A stretch of DNA of 64,000 nt from Opitutales bacterium (GCA_028280845.1 JANQKZ010000019.1:159357-223356), one strand, 5' to 3'; shown: positions 35,315 to 43,674, numbered from the stretch's first letter. Notes: generated from the letters alone by a model not told the origin. Made by a program: numbers and translations.

Positions 35315-35327
35315 CGCAACAGTTACA
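35315..35327. promoter_or_regulatory. CGCAACAGTTACA operator candidate
   Basis: 11 of 13 positions match the palindrome. It is the second site in the same divergent spacer, 126 bp from the first and 153 bp before the metallophosphoesterase start; a looping arrangement is possible. Confidence 0.45.
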
Positions 35328-35479
35328 ACGACGATCCATTGCGAGGCGATTGGAAACCGGAAAAGTGATAGGCTTTCCTTTTCGGCTGAAACGCATCCTT
35401 GTCCCAAATCCGTTCGCCTCAGGTGTGACATTCTGCCAAAAGGGATCCTAGCCTGATCGACACTCATTTCCTTGTTCCC

Positions 35480-37444
35480 ATGCGAATCTTTCGACCCACA
35501 CGATTCCTTACGCTCCTCGTTTTGCTGGGAGCCAGCTTCACCCCACTTTATCCCGAGGATTCGACCGCGGTTGAACGGGCTCGTTTCGAATCCGGAGTCA
35601 CTGAGAGTCCTACCCCGTGGACGGATCTCGATTTTAATAACAACCCGGAAAACTTCCAGTTTGCTGTCGTGACCGACCGCACCGGAAGCCCGCGTAAAGG
35701 CGTCTGGGAAGAGGCCATGATGAAGCTGAATTGGCTTCAGCCCGAGTTCGTTATGAGTGTAGGAGACATGATTCGTGGAACCACCGCCAACGCCCAGACC
35801 AACGCCGCAGAGTGGGATGAAATGGAAGGGTGGATTTCTGCTCTCGATATGCCCTACTTCTATGTGGCAGGGAATCACGATATCCAGGCAAAGGCCGTCC
35901 CCGGTCGGGTCGGGTATGAAGACATGCGGAGCGAGTGGGAGAAACGCTTTGGTTCCCCCTTCTATTACTTTAAATACAAAGGCGTTCTTTTCATCTGCCT
36001 GTTCTCCAATGACGGAATGGACCAAATCATTAGTCCTGAACAAGTCGATTACTTTAGACAGGTTCTCGCTGAGGAGACTGACGCCCGCTGGACGATGGTC
36101 TTCTTGCACCACCCGCTCTGGGCTTACCCCCACGACACCCGTTTCAATCAAATCGAAAAGGCTTTAAAAGGCCGCGACTACACGGTCTTCGCCGGACATA
36201 CCCATAACTACGCCCAGTTTACCCGAAAGCAGATGAACTACTACGTCCTGGCGACCACTGGTGGGGGAAGTCGTCTGCTCGGAAATCGGTTTGGTCAGTT
36301 CGATCATGTAGCCTGGGTGACCATGACCGACAATGGCCCGATTTTGGCTAACCTGCGGCTGGACGGAGTCCTGCCTCACGACGTGGCGACCTATGATAGC
36401 GCCATGATGGGGAATGCGCTCTATCAAAGTTCCTCCCTCGATGCCCTGGTCTACCTCCAAGGTGATGAGATTGTGGAGAAGGGAATCGCATATTTATCCT
36501 ACACCAACGAAACCAAAGAGCCCATGCGGGTAAGCGGCCGCTTTTTCCACAACCACTACGTGAGACCCGACCCAGGGCAAATTGAACAGCTCATTCCACC
36601 CGGTAAGTCGGCCACCATCCCGGTGGATCTCCAGGTAGTCCAGCCGTTCTCCCCAAATGAGGAAGTGGTGTTGGAATTTGATACCAGCCTGAGCCTTGAA
36701 AAGGAGGAATACCGGGATCTGGTGGTCTCCGGCTCCCAACTCATCCCGGTGGAGAATTCCGAATTCAAGGCCACCACCCTGGAACGCGGCCAGTTTGTTG
36801 ATTCCATGGAGCTGACCTTTGTCGAAGCCCCCATGGGAGCTCGCATTCATTATACGCTGGATGGCTCGAAGCCGACGGCATCCTCTCCGATTTACCGGGA
36901 GCCGATCCCGATCTTTCAATCCACCAAAGTTGCTGCCCGAATGATTACCGAAGACGGATTCTCCAGCGGGGTGAATCATATCGACCTCATCAAGATCGAG
37001 CCGGGAGATGGGCTGCTCTGCTATTATTTCGAGAACGATCCCGAAACCGACCGTTGGAACACCCTACCCGATTTCTCGGAATATCAACCCACGCTCATCC
37101 TTCCAGTTTACACCTTCGATCTCGACACCTTGGCTCGCAGGGATGAACACTTCGGCTCTCGATATGTGGGGCAAATCACCCTGCCGGAAGCGGGTGAATA
37201 CACGTTTATCCTTCTCTCCTCCGACGGCGGGGAAGTCTTTCTCAATGGAAAATCCATCGTCGCCGATCGCTTAAAGCACCCCCCTCGAGAAGCCCAAAGT
37301 GAGCTCATCCAGCTCGAGGCGAAGTCCTACGATTTTGAACTTCAGCATTTCCAGGATCGGCGACTCCGTGCCCTCGAACTTTACTATTCCCTGAATGGCA
37401 AGCCCAAACAACCTGTCCCCTTTGATTGGTTTAGTTTTGAATAG
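35480..37444 (+). CDS. Secreted metallophosphoesterase with CHB_HEX_C and PA14-like domains
   Basis: A 654-residue exported protein (signal peptide MRIFRPTRFLTLLVLLGASF). The calcineurin-like core (about residues 50-270) has FAVVTDRTG, MSVGDMIRG, VAGNHDIQ, FLHHPLWAYP and AGHTHNYAQF, all metal ligands present. Next comes an Ig-like stretch, then a chitobiase/beta-hexosaminidase C-terminal-type module at about 445-505 (APMGARIHYTLDGSKPTASS), then a PA14-like carbohydrate-binding domain to the end (QITLPEAGEYTFILLSSDGG, VFLNGKSIV). The accessory domains suggest attachment to a polysaccharide while hydrolysing phosphoesters. A sulfatase gene follows on the same strand after 39 bp. Confidence 0.87.
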   Translation: MRIFRPTRFLTLLVLLGASFTPLYPEDSTAVERARFESGVTESPTPWTDLDFNNNPENFQFAVVTDRTGSPRKGVWEEAMMKLNWLQPEFVMSVGDMIRGTTANAQTNAAEWDEMEGWISALDMPYFYVAGNHDIQAKAVPGRVGYEDMRSEWEKRFGSPFYYFKYKGVLFICLFSNDGMDQIISPEQVDYFRQVLAEETDARWTMVFLHHPLWAYPHDTRFNQIEKALKGRDYTVFAGHTHNYAQFTRKQMNYYVLATTGGGSRLLGNRFGQFDHVAWVTMTDNGPILANLRLDGVLPHDVATYDSAMMGNALYQSSSLDALVYLQGDEIVEKGIAYLSYTNETKEPMRVSGRFFHNHYVRPDPGQIEQLIPPGKSATIPVDLQVVQPFSPNEEVVLEFDTSLSLEKEEYRDLVVSGSQLIPVENSEFKATTLERGQFVDSMELTFVEAPMGARIHYTLDGSKPTASSPIYREPIPIFQSTKVAARMITEDGFSSGVNHIDLIKIEPGDGLLCYYFENDPETDRWNTLPDFSEYQPTLILPVYTFDLDTLARRDEHFGSRYVGQITLPEAGEYTFILLSSDGGEVFLNGKSIVADRLKHPPREAQSELIQLEAKSYDFELQHFQDRRLRALELYYSLNGKPKQPVPFDWFSFE

Positions 37445-37483
37445 TGCCAAATGTCTAATGCCCCGGGAAAAAGAAAAGATTTT

Positions 37484-38845
37484 ATGAAAAGAAGGCAGTT
37501 CTTAAAAGCTACAACGAGGGCAGGAGCAGTGGGTATGGCCGCTCATCAGCTTGGATATTCCAAGGACCCTAGACACCAGACACCAGACACCAGCCGCCCG
37601 GCTGCGAGACAGCCCAACATCCTCATCATCCAACCCGATCAACACGCCTACCAGGTCATGGGCTGTGCGGGAAACCCCGATGCCCTAACCCCCAACCTGG
37701 ATACCCTCGCACAACAATCCGCCTTCTTTGACCAGTGCGTGGCCACCAGCCCGGTCTGCTGCCCCTGGCGGGCTTCTATGCAGAGCGGTCTCTACTGGCA
37801 CAGCCATGGCGTCCCCGGCAACAACATCCGGCTCGACCCCAGCCTCGATTGCATCGCCAACGTCTTGGGCCGATCCGGCTACGATACCGGGTACATTGGG
37901 AAGTGGCACCTCGATGGCGGTATTCCCAAGGAATCTCCCGGTGGCTACATTCCCCGCGGACCACGGCGCCAGGGCTGGCAGGAGTGGTATGGCTACCAGA
38001 AATCCCACGAATTCCTGGAAGTCTGGAAATACGATGAACTTCAAAATCAAGTGCGCCTGCCGGAATACGATTGGGAGCCCACCTGGCATACTGACATGGC
38101 CCTCGACTTTATCCAACGCAAAGAGTCGGCCAATACACCCTGGTGTTATTACTTGGCTTATGGTCCGCCGCATAAACCCGAGCAATGCCCCCAGGAATAC
38201 CTCGATAAATTCGACCCCGCGTCATTCCAACTGAATCCGCATCAGCGCCGGCAAAATCCGGACGAAGCCTCCCTGCGCGAACTCCTCCAGATTTACTACG
38301 CTCAGGTCAACGCGGTTGATTTTGAGGTCGGGCGTTTACTACAGGGCCTGAAGAACCTCGGGATCTCTGAGAATACCATCGTCATGTATGTATCCGACCA
38401 CGGGGATTTCCTGGGAACCCATGGTAAACTACGCGGAAAGAGTTCCCCCTTCGCCCCCAGCTTCCGTGTTCCACTCATGATCCACTGGCCTGGCCAAATT
38501 GCCCCCCAGCAAACTGATACCTTAATTGGTGCCCCCGACCTCCCAGCCACCCTCCTCGACCTGGCCGGTATCGACCTTCCGGATACCTGGCAGGGGAAAA
38601 GCTACGCTACGCTCTGCCGCGGCGGGCATCAGGACACCCCGGAGGCCGCGCTCCTCGGGCTTCGCGACTGGACCGGCGTCTGGGATGGCCGTCACGTCTA
38701 CAGCGAGGGAAGTATAGCATGCATTTACGACCACCTGAATGACCCCTACGAAATGGAAAACCGCTTCTCTGAGAAAAAACTCAACCATCGTTTAAGGGAC
38801 CTTCTTGTCGAAACAGCCCGCACCACCGGGCTTACCCTGGCTTAA
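37484..38845 (+). CDS. Tat-exported S1-type sulfatase
   Basis: The start at 37484 gives MKRRQFLKATTRAGAVGMAA, a twin-arginine-type signal. After a low-complexity linker (residues 28-37) encoded by a heptamer DNA repeat, the sulfatase domain begins NILIIQPDQHAYQVMG; the formylglycine motif is C92-C-P-W-R, with tryptophan in place of the usual Ser/Ala/Thr. GYIGKWHLDGG, MYVSDHGDFLGTHG and a short C-terminal domain follow. Tat export implies folding in the cytoplasm before transport, so formylglycine formation must happen there. The gene follows a multidomain metallophosphoesterase and is ended by a terminator at 38852. Confidence 0.88.
   Translation: MKRRQFLKATTRAGAVGMAAHQLGYSKDPRHQTPDTSRPAARQPNILIIQPDQHAYQVMGCAGNPDALTPNLDTLAQQSAFFDQCVATSPVCCPWRASMQSGLYWHSHGVPGNNIRLDPSLDCIANVLGRSGYDTGYIGKWHLDGGIPKESPGGYIPRGPRRQGWQEWYGYQKSHEFLEVWKYDELQNQVRLPEYDWEPTWHTDMALDFIQRKESANTPWCYYLAYGPPHKPEQCPQEYLDKFDPASFQLNPHQRRQNPDEASLRELLQIYYAQVNAVDFEVGRLLQGLKNLGISENTIVMYVSDHGDFLGTHGKLRGKSSPFAPSFRVPLMIHWPGQIAPQQTDTLIGAPDLPATLLDLAGIDLPDTWQGKSYATLCRGGHQDTPEAALLGLRDWTGVWDGRHVYSEGSIACIYDHLNDPYEMENRFSEKKLNHRLRDLLVETARTTGLTLA
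37567..37594. repeat. Heptamer repeat inside a coding sequence
   Basis: CCCTAGA, CACCAGA, CACCAGA, CACCAGC: four 7-bp units within the sulfatase gene, encoding part of the linker between the Tat signal and the catalytic domain (KDPRHQTPDTSRP). It is the same style as the intergenic heptamer tract at 7852. Confidence 0.7.
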
Positions 38846-38971
38846 CTGTAGGGGTGCTGACTTGTTGCGCCCTTTTTTACCTACCCGGGCGCATCCAGTC
38901 TGAGCCCCTGGGTCTGTTCAGGCCTAAAGGTTGAAATCCAAACCGACCAGGCTTGACCCTCAGCCCTACAG
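38846..38971. repeat. Inverted REP-like pair (CTGTAGGG ... CCCTACAG)
   Basis: CTGTAGGGG at 38846 and CCCTACAG at 38964-38971 face each other and delimit the spacer between the sulfatase and MFS genes. The first also forms the terminator stem. This fits a BIME of the GTAGGG class. Confidence 0.5.
38852..38878 (+). terminator. Rho-independent terminator after Tat sulfatase
   Basis: GGGTGC, 9-nt loop, GCGCCC (one G-T wobble), then six T residues. It begins 7 bp after the stop codon at 38845. Confidence 0.65.
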
Positions 38972-39027
38972 CCTCCTTTCTAATCTCCACATTCACCTTT
39001 GTTCAACCTCCATAGCCCCAAGGACTT

Positions 39028-40254
39028 ATGCCCTTTAAGACGCGTTTTCTCTTATCCACCATGATGTTCCTCCAGTTTTTTGTCTGGGGAGCCTGGTTCG
39101 TTACCTTAGGCACTTACCTCGGGCAAGGGCTCGGGTTTGACGGGGTTCAGATCGGTGCCGCCTACAGCACCATGCCGTGGGGCGCTCTGATTGCACCCTT
39201 CTTCGTCGGAATGGTGGCCGACCGGTTTTTTAATTCGGAACATGTCCTGGCGGCCTGCCACTTCCTCGGAGGGGCCATGTTACTCCTCGCCTCGGTCACA
39301 ACGGATTCCACCCTGCTCTTCTGGGTGCTCATGGTCAATGCCCTGGCCTTTAACCCCACGCTGGCCCTGGTAAACGCCATCTCCTTTAACCAGTTGGAAG
39401 ATACCGGCAAGCAGTTCCCCGCCATTCGGGTGTTCGGTACGCTGGGGTGGATCGTAGCCGGGCTAATCGTCGGCTTCTTGAACGTAGAGGCCACTGCAGT
39501 TCCACTCCAGATCGCCGGAGGAGCCTCCATCGCGCTGGGAATCTTCGCCTTCTTCCTCCCCAAGACGCCCCCTAAACCCACCGGCGAAAAAATTACAGTC
39601 AGGGATGTGTTGGGCCTGGATGCCCTTAGTCTCCTCAAGGACCGGTCCTTCGCCGTCTTCACCCTGGGTTCCTTGCTCATCTGCATCCCCCTCGCCTTCT
39701 ATTACAATTTCACCAATCTGTTCCTCAACGAGGTCGGGGTGGAAAACGCCGCCGGCAAAATGACCATGGGGCAAATGTCCGAGGTCCTCTTCATGCTCGT
39801 CATGCCCTTCTTCCTCGTCCGCCTCGGCATCAAAAACATGCTCCTCATCGGCATGGCCGCCTGGGGTGCCCGCTACCTCCTCTTCGCCTTCGGCAACAGC
39901 CAGGAGCTGGTCATGATGCTCTACCTCGGCATCATCCTCCATGGCATCTGCTATGACTTCTTCTTCGTCACCGGGCAGATCCATGTTGACACCGTCGCTC
40001 CCAAACGCATCCAGGCCAGTGCCCAGGGCTTCATCACCCTCGTCACCTACGGCCTCGGCATGTTGATCGGCGCCTGGGCCTCCGGCCTCATCGTCGACGC
40101 CTACACCGCTACAGACGCCACCGGTGAGTCAGTCAGAAACTGGCAATCCATCTGGATCATCCCCGCCGCCATGGCCGGCATCATCATCGTCATCTTCGCC
40201 CTCTTCTTCAAAAACCCCAAAGTAAAGAAGGAAGATCTGGCGGAAGCGTTGTAA
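39028..40254 (+). CDS. MFS permease, nucleoside:H+ symporter (NupG/XapB) family
   Basis: A 408-residue inner-membrane protein with about 12 TM helices. The first helix MMFLQFFVWGAWFVTLGTYL, then GMVADRFFNSEHVLAACHFLGG and the mid-protein FPAIRVFGTLGWIVAGLIVG are characteristic of the nucleoside:proton symporter family common in PVC bacteria, where many members probably carry sugars or sugar derivatives. No signal peptide; length normal. It stands alone between a terminator and the four-helix-bundle gene, upstream of two Gfo/Idh/MocA genes. The substrate is unknown; catabolic import is inferred. Confidence 0.88.
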   Translation: MPFKTRFLLSTMMFLQFFVWGAWFVTLGTYLGQGLGFDGVQIGAAYSTMPWGALIAPFFVGMVADRFFNSEHVLAACHFLGGAMLLLASVTTDSTLLFWVLMVNALAFNPTLALVNAISFNQLEDTGKQFPAIRVFGTLGWIVAGLIVGFLNVEATAVPLQIAGGASIALGIFAFFLPKTPPKPTGEKITVRDVLGLDALSLLKDRSFAVFTLGSLLICIPLAFYYNFTNLFLNEVGVENAAGKMTMGQMSEVLFMLVMPFFLVRLGIKNMLLIGMAAWGARYLLFAFGNSQELVMMLYLGIILHGICYDFFFVTGQIHVDTVAPKRIQASAQGFITLVTYGLGMLIGAWASGLIVDAYTATDATGESVRNWQSIWIIPAAMAGIIIVIFALFFKNPKVKKEDLAEAL

Positions 40255-40260
40255 CCTTCG

Positions 40261-40309
40261 GCCCAAACCCTAAATCCTAAACAAATCGGAAATCCTAATT
40301 ATTCCGAAT
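40261..40309. repeat. Degenerate heptamer tract with left arm of a 15-bp inverted repeat
   Basis: GCCCAAA, CCCTAAA, TCCTAAA, then more degenerate units (CAAATCG, GAAATCC, TAATTAT, TCCGAAT). It contains CTAAATCCTAAACAA (40270-40284), which recurs inverted at 40608-40622 on the other side of the four-helix-bundle gene. Confidence 0.65.
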
Positions 40310-40577
40310 TGGTCAGGATGGCGCCGAATGTATTCAACCTCAGCCAGAATCCAGATTCATTTGCTTCCTTACAGCATGCTTTTAACCTTAACTTGAGACC
40401 CTTCTTACTGAGGGCTTCGTTCGCTTCGATGTCATTGGCGTCCACCGAAGCAGAAGACCGCGCAACCTGACACCCATCGTTCTCGTTACATAGATTTTTC
40501 GACAGAGCTTTCGCCCCCTTTCGGACATTTCGAGCAAAGCTCTCGGTTCGATCCTCCAAATCAAATTCTCTTCCCAT
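40299..40577 (-). CDS. Four-helix-bundle protein (23S rRNA IVS-protein family), internally deleted
   Basis: A 92-residue member of the S23/IVP family (TIGR02436-like): MGREFDLEDRTESFARNVRK, then CQVARSSASVDANDIEANEALSKKGLKLRLK and CCKEANESGFWLRLN. Typical relatives are about 115-125 residues and carry a helix of roughly 25 residues between the WLRL motif and the terminal FG(A/S)IL segment. Here WLRLN is joined almost directly to TFGAILTNSE, so an in-frame internal deletion is likely. Several usually conserved residues also differ (e.g. SVDANDIEAN for SVGANYIEAN). The gene sits between heptamer tracts carrying a 15-bp inverted repeat. No function is established for the free-standing family; this copy may be decaying. 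Confidence 0.65.
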   Translation of the reverse strand: MGREFDLEDRTESFARNVRKGAKALSKNLCNENDGCQVARSSASVDANDIEANEALSKKGLKLRLKACCKEANESGFWLRLNTFGAILTNSE

Positions 40578-40607
40578 TTTCCCTTCTTCGCATCCGAATT
40601 TTGAAAA

Positions 40608-40638
40608 TTGTTTAGGATTTAGATACTAGAATTTAAGC
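40608..40638. repeat. Heptamer tract with right arm of the 15-bp inverted repeat
   Basis: TTTAGGA, TTTAGAT, ACTAGAA, TTTAAGC from 40611. The segment 40608-40622 is the exact reverse complement of 40270-40284. It lies immediately upstream of the oxidoreductase gene at 40648. Confidence 0.65.
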
Positions 40639-40647
40639 ATTCAATAT

Positions 40648-41706
40648 ATGGATTCCAGAATAAGAGTCCTCGCCGTCGGTGCCGGTAATACCGGCCGGGC
40701 ACACATCTTGGCTTATCACCGCTTACCCGAGTTTGAAATCGTCGGCATTTGCACCCGGTCACCCGAATCGCGTCAGAAGATCATCGAAGAACTCGACCAC
40801 TCGTATCCGGGATTTAATAATTTTCAGGAAGCCTTAGCCGTAACCCGGCCCGACGCGGTCAGCATCTCAGCTTACACCGAAACACATTACCCCTACACGA
40901 AAGCGGCCCTCGAGGCAGGCTGCCACGTCTTCGTGGAAAAACCCCTGGCAGAGACCCTGGAGCAGGCTGAAGAGCTGGTTGAACTCGCCAGAACCCGGGG
41001 AAAGCAGCTGCTCGTTGGATACATCCTCCGCCACCACCCGGGTTGGAGCGCCTTTGTAGACAAAGCCAAAACCTTGGGCCAACCCATCGTCATGCGCATG
41101 AATCTGAACCAACAGTCGACCGGGGCGGAATGGGAAACGCATAAAGCCATTTTAAAAACATCATCCCCTGTGGTTGACTGCGGGGTCCACTATGTGGACC
41201 TCATGAGTGAGATGACCGGGGCACGCCCCATACGAGTCTCCGGAATAGGAGCTCGGCTCTCCGATGAAATCGCAGAAGATCAAATCAACTATGCGCACTT
41301 GCAGGTGACCTATGACGATGGATCCGTAGGGTGGTATGAGGCCGGCTGGGGTCCTATGATGAGCGAAACCGCCTTCTTCGTGAAAGACGTCATCGGGCCC
41401 AAAGGCGCGGTCTCCATCGTAGCGGAAAACGCCGCCGCCCGCGGGCAAAGCGCGAATGTCGATGCCCATGCAGAATCCGAAGGTCTGTATATACACCCGG
41501 TGGGCGAAGACGCCGACGCTTACCTGCGTTTCGAGGAGAACCTCACTCACGATCAGCTCTTCCAGCGGGAACAGGAATTTTTCCTCAAGGCCATCAAGGA
41601 CAAACTTGATCTTCAACCCATGCTAACCAGCGTGATCGACTCCATGCGGATCGTCCTCGCTGCGGACGAGAGCTTCCATACGGGAAAAACGGTCGAGCTC
41701 CGTTAG
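40648..41706 (+). CDS. Gfo/Idh/MocA-family NAD(P)-dependent oxidoreductase (cytosolic)
   Basis: 352 residues. The N-terminal Rossmann fold begins RIRVLAVGAGNTGRAHILAYHRLPEFEIVGICTR. The family signature GCHVFVEKPLAETLEQAEELVELA includes the EKP lysine, and VVDCGVHYVDLMSEMTG supplies the catalytic-region histidine. There is no signal peptide. Such enzymes oxidise hydroxyls of sugars, inositol or derivatives; in this setting a role in sugar or inositol catabolism is plausible but the substrate is unknown. A small SnoaL-like gene follows on the same strand after 70 bp. Confidence 0.9.
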   Translation: MDSRIRVLAVGAGNTGRAHILAYHRLPEFEIVGICTRSPESRQKIIEELDHSYPGFNNFQEALAVTRPDAVSISAYTETHYPYTKAALEAGCHVFVEKPLAETLEQAEELVELARTRGKQLLVGYILRHHPGWSAFVDKAKTLGQPIVMRMNLNQQSTGAEWETHKAILKTSSPVVDCGVHYVDLMSEMTGARPIRVSGIGARLSDEIAEDQINYAHLQVTYDDGSVGWYEAGWGPMMSETAFFVKDVIGPKGAVSIVAENAAARGQSANVDAHAESEGLYIHPVGEDADAYLRFEENLTHDQLFQREQEFFLKAIKDKLDLQPMLTSVIDSMRIVLAADESFHTGKTVELR

Positions 41707-41776
41707 TTATCCAGTAATTGCTCAGGGTATTGGAAAACAAATAGACCTCTCATGGATTTTCGTATCATATTCGTAT

Positions 41777-42181
41777 ATGTTAAACACGCCCGAATCCGTC
41801 CTCACCACCTGGATTAATGGAGTCAACGCACTGGACGTGCCAGTGGTGCTCGCGCTGTATCATGATGAGGCTTTGTTGCTCCCCACGTTTTCTGAGAAGT
41901 GTTTCAAGGGTCCCGATGAGATCGTGAAATATTTCGAGGGAATGGGTCGCCATGATTCCGTTCGGGTCGAGTACCTCCCCGATACCACCGATATCTTATC
42001 CATCGGAGATCAGCACTATGTGGCCGGTGGCCTGTACGACTGGCACTTTGTCACCGATGGAGAGCCCGCTATATTCCGGGCACGGTACACCTTTGTTATC
42101 GATCTCAAATCGGAGCGACCCATTCAGCACCATCACTCCTCTGTCAACCCCATCTCGAAATCGATGGAGGCCAAGATCTAG
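41777..42181 (+). CDS. SnoaL/NTF2-like small protein (CaMKII-association-domain-like)
   Basis: A 134-residue single-domain protein of the NTF2-like cone fold: VLTTWINGVNALDVPVVLALYHDEALLLPTF, then FKGPDEIVKYFEG, and the ending RARYTFVIDLKSERPIQHHHSSVNP, where the HHHSS motif is typical of DUF4440/SgcJ/CaMKII-AD-like members. No signal peptide. Function in this group is mostly unknown (small-ligand binding or isomerase-like). It follows an oxidoreductase gene and overlaps, tail to tail by 4 bp, a second oxidoreductase gene on the opposite strand. Confidence 0.8.
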   Translation: MLNTPESVLTTWINGVNALDVPVVLALYHDEALLLPTFSEKCFKGPDEIVKYFEGMGRHDSVRVEYLPDTTDILSIGDQHYVAGGLYDWHFVTDGEPAIFRARYTFVIDLKSERPIQHHHSSVNPISKSMEAKI

Positions 42182-43557
42182 CCCTTGAATATTTTCTCAG
42201 GCTCCCACCCTTTCCGGTAGGTGCGTTTGATCATGGGATCGGCCTCCGGGATATCGGCTACTTTCAGATTTGCCGAATCCCATTGAATCGGTTGCCCCAA
42301 ACGGATCGCCAGATTACCGAGAAGCACCACCTCGGTGAGCGGGGCCGCATACTCGAAATTAGCACCGGGCTGTTTGCCAGCGTGGATACATTCCACCCAC
42401 TCCTTGATGGGAGATCCTCCCTTCACGCGCTCATATTTCTTCGGAGGTCGATCGAAAGCTCGCATATCTGCTTCGGGGAAGAGTCGAACGGACTGGCAAT
42501 AGCCACCCGCGGAATAGATCTGTCCCTCACTTCCATAAATCAGTTGGCCAAACTGTGGGTCCAGAGACTGCTTCAGCTCGGCTGGCTGGGGCGGGCGCAG
42601 ATCTCCGTCCGACCAGTGAAATTCTACTGGATCGATCGACTCGCCCTTCCTGTTTTTGGTAAAAGTGTAACGAACCACTGAATGGCTCGGGGCAATCCGG
42701 TCCGTGAACGGAGTAGCCGCTTCACACACGACGGAATCCGGCATGCCCAATCCCCAGGCCCAGAAGGCGGCATCAAACAAATGGCAGCCAATATCGCCCA
42801 AGGCCCCACAACCATACTCCCAGGAGGCTCGCCATTTCTTTGGATGCAAATCCGGGCTGTAAGGCTGGTCCAAGTTTACCGTTCCCTTCCACACATCCCA
42901 GTTTAACCCTTCCGGCAAATTCTCGAATGGAGGCCAGGTGACATCCGCCCCCTGTGGCCAGATAGGTCGGTTCGTCCAGTATCGCACTTTCTGTGGAATG
43001 CCGATCGCTCCTGCTTCCGTCCATTCGCGCAGCAGCCGGATCCCCTCATACGTATGCCCCTGGATTCCCATCTGGGTGATCACCCCATACTTCCGCGAAG
43101 CCAGGAGCAACTGCCGGGCTTCCCATATCGAGTTGGTCAATGGCTTTTGGACACACACATGTTTACCCAAAGCCATGGCCGCCATCGCGATTGGATAGTG
43201 GGAGTGATCCGGGGTTGAAATGGTGACTGCATCAATCTCACCGGCCATTTCATCAAAGAGCTTACGCCAATCCGTGTAGAGTTTTGCTTTCGGAAAAGCG
43301 GCGATGCTTTCCTGCGCCTTCGGATCAGCCAGATCTACGTCACACAGGGCAACGATGTTGCCATACTTTCCCGCCTCCGCCGTATCCCCTCGGCCTTTTC
43401 CACCTACTCCGATACATGCAATATTGAGCTTTCCGGCGGGAGACTGCGATTGCTGGGCCCTGAGAAAGGCGGGCGCTGCCACCATACCGGCGGTAGCGAG
43501 CGAAGAGGACTTGAGGAAATGGCGTCGAGAGGGAGTAAGGGGTATGGAATCCTGCAT
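42178..43557 (-). CDS. Tat-exported Gfo/Idh/MocA-family oxidoreductase
   Basis: The start at 43557 (MQDSIPLTPSRRHFLKSSSLATAGMVAAP) gives a twin-arginine signal; the longer frame from 43710 runs through the operator region and is rejected. The Rossmann start is LNIACIGVGGKGRGDTAEAG; GKHVCVQKPLTNSIWEARQLL is the EKP-type signature with Gln for Glu (VQKP), common in the secreted branch; GALGDIGCHLFDAAFWAWGL holds the conserved His. These periplasmic members carry a tightly bound nucleotide and are abundant in PVC bacteria, where they may form 3-keto-glycosides. Two operator sites lie 48 and 105 bp upstream, shared with the divergent lacI gene. Confidence 0.9.
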   Translation of the reverse strand: MQDSIPLTPSRRHFLKSSSLATAGMVAAPAFLRAQQSQSPAGKLNIACIGVGGKGRGDTAEAGKYGNIVALCDVDLADPKAQESIAAFPKAKLYTDWRKLFDEMAGEIDAVTISTPDHSHYPIAMAAMALGKHVCVQKPLTNSIWEARQLLLASRKYGVITQMGIQGHTYEGIRLLREWTEAGAIGIPQKVRYWTNRPIWPQGADVTWPPFENLPEGLNWDVWKGTVNLDQPYSPDLHPKKWRASWEYGCGALGDIGCHLFDAAFWAWGLGMPDSVVCEAATPFTDRIAPSHSVVRYTFTKNRKGESIDPVEFHWSDGDLRPPQPAELKQSLDPQFGQLIYGSEGQIYSAGGYCQSVRLFPEADMRAFDRPPKKYERVKGGSPIKEWVECIHAGKQPGANFEYAAPLTEVVLLGNLAIRLGQPIQWDSANLKVADIPEADPMIKRTYRKGWEPEKIFKG

Positions 43558-43604
43558 AAACTTCACTCTAGGCGCATTCCTCTGCCAGGCGAACCATTCC
43601 CGGG

Positions 43605-43617
43605 TGTAACAGTTCCA
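43605..43617. promoter_or_regulatory. TGTAACAGTTCCA operator candidate
   Basis: 12 of 13 positions match TGTAACnGTTACA. It lies 48 bp upstream of the Tat oxidoreductase gene and recurs identically 57 bp away at 43662. Confidence 0.6.
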
Positions 43618-43661
43618 TCCAGGAAGTCCCAGATACCCTTGCCACCAGTTCCTCGGCAGGT

Positions 43662-43674
43662 TGTAACAGTTCCA
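43662..43674. promoter_or_regulatory. TGTAACAGTTCCA operator candidate, next to lacI start
   Basis: Identical 13-mer to 43605. It ends 10 bp before the ATG of lacI paralogue 2, a position fit for autorepression. Confidence 0.6.

Noticed and set aside
35255..36151. 298-codon minus-strand frame
   Set aside because: Overlaps the start of the metallophosphoesterase gene and an operator; no family signature.
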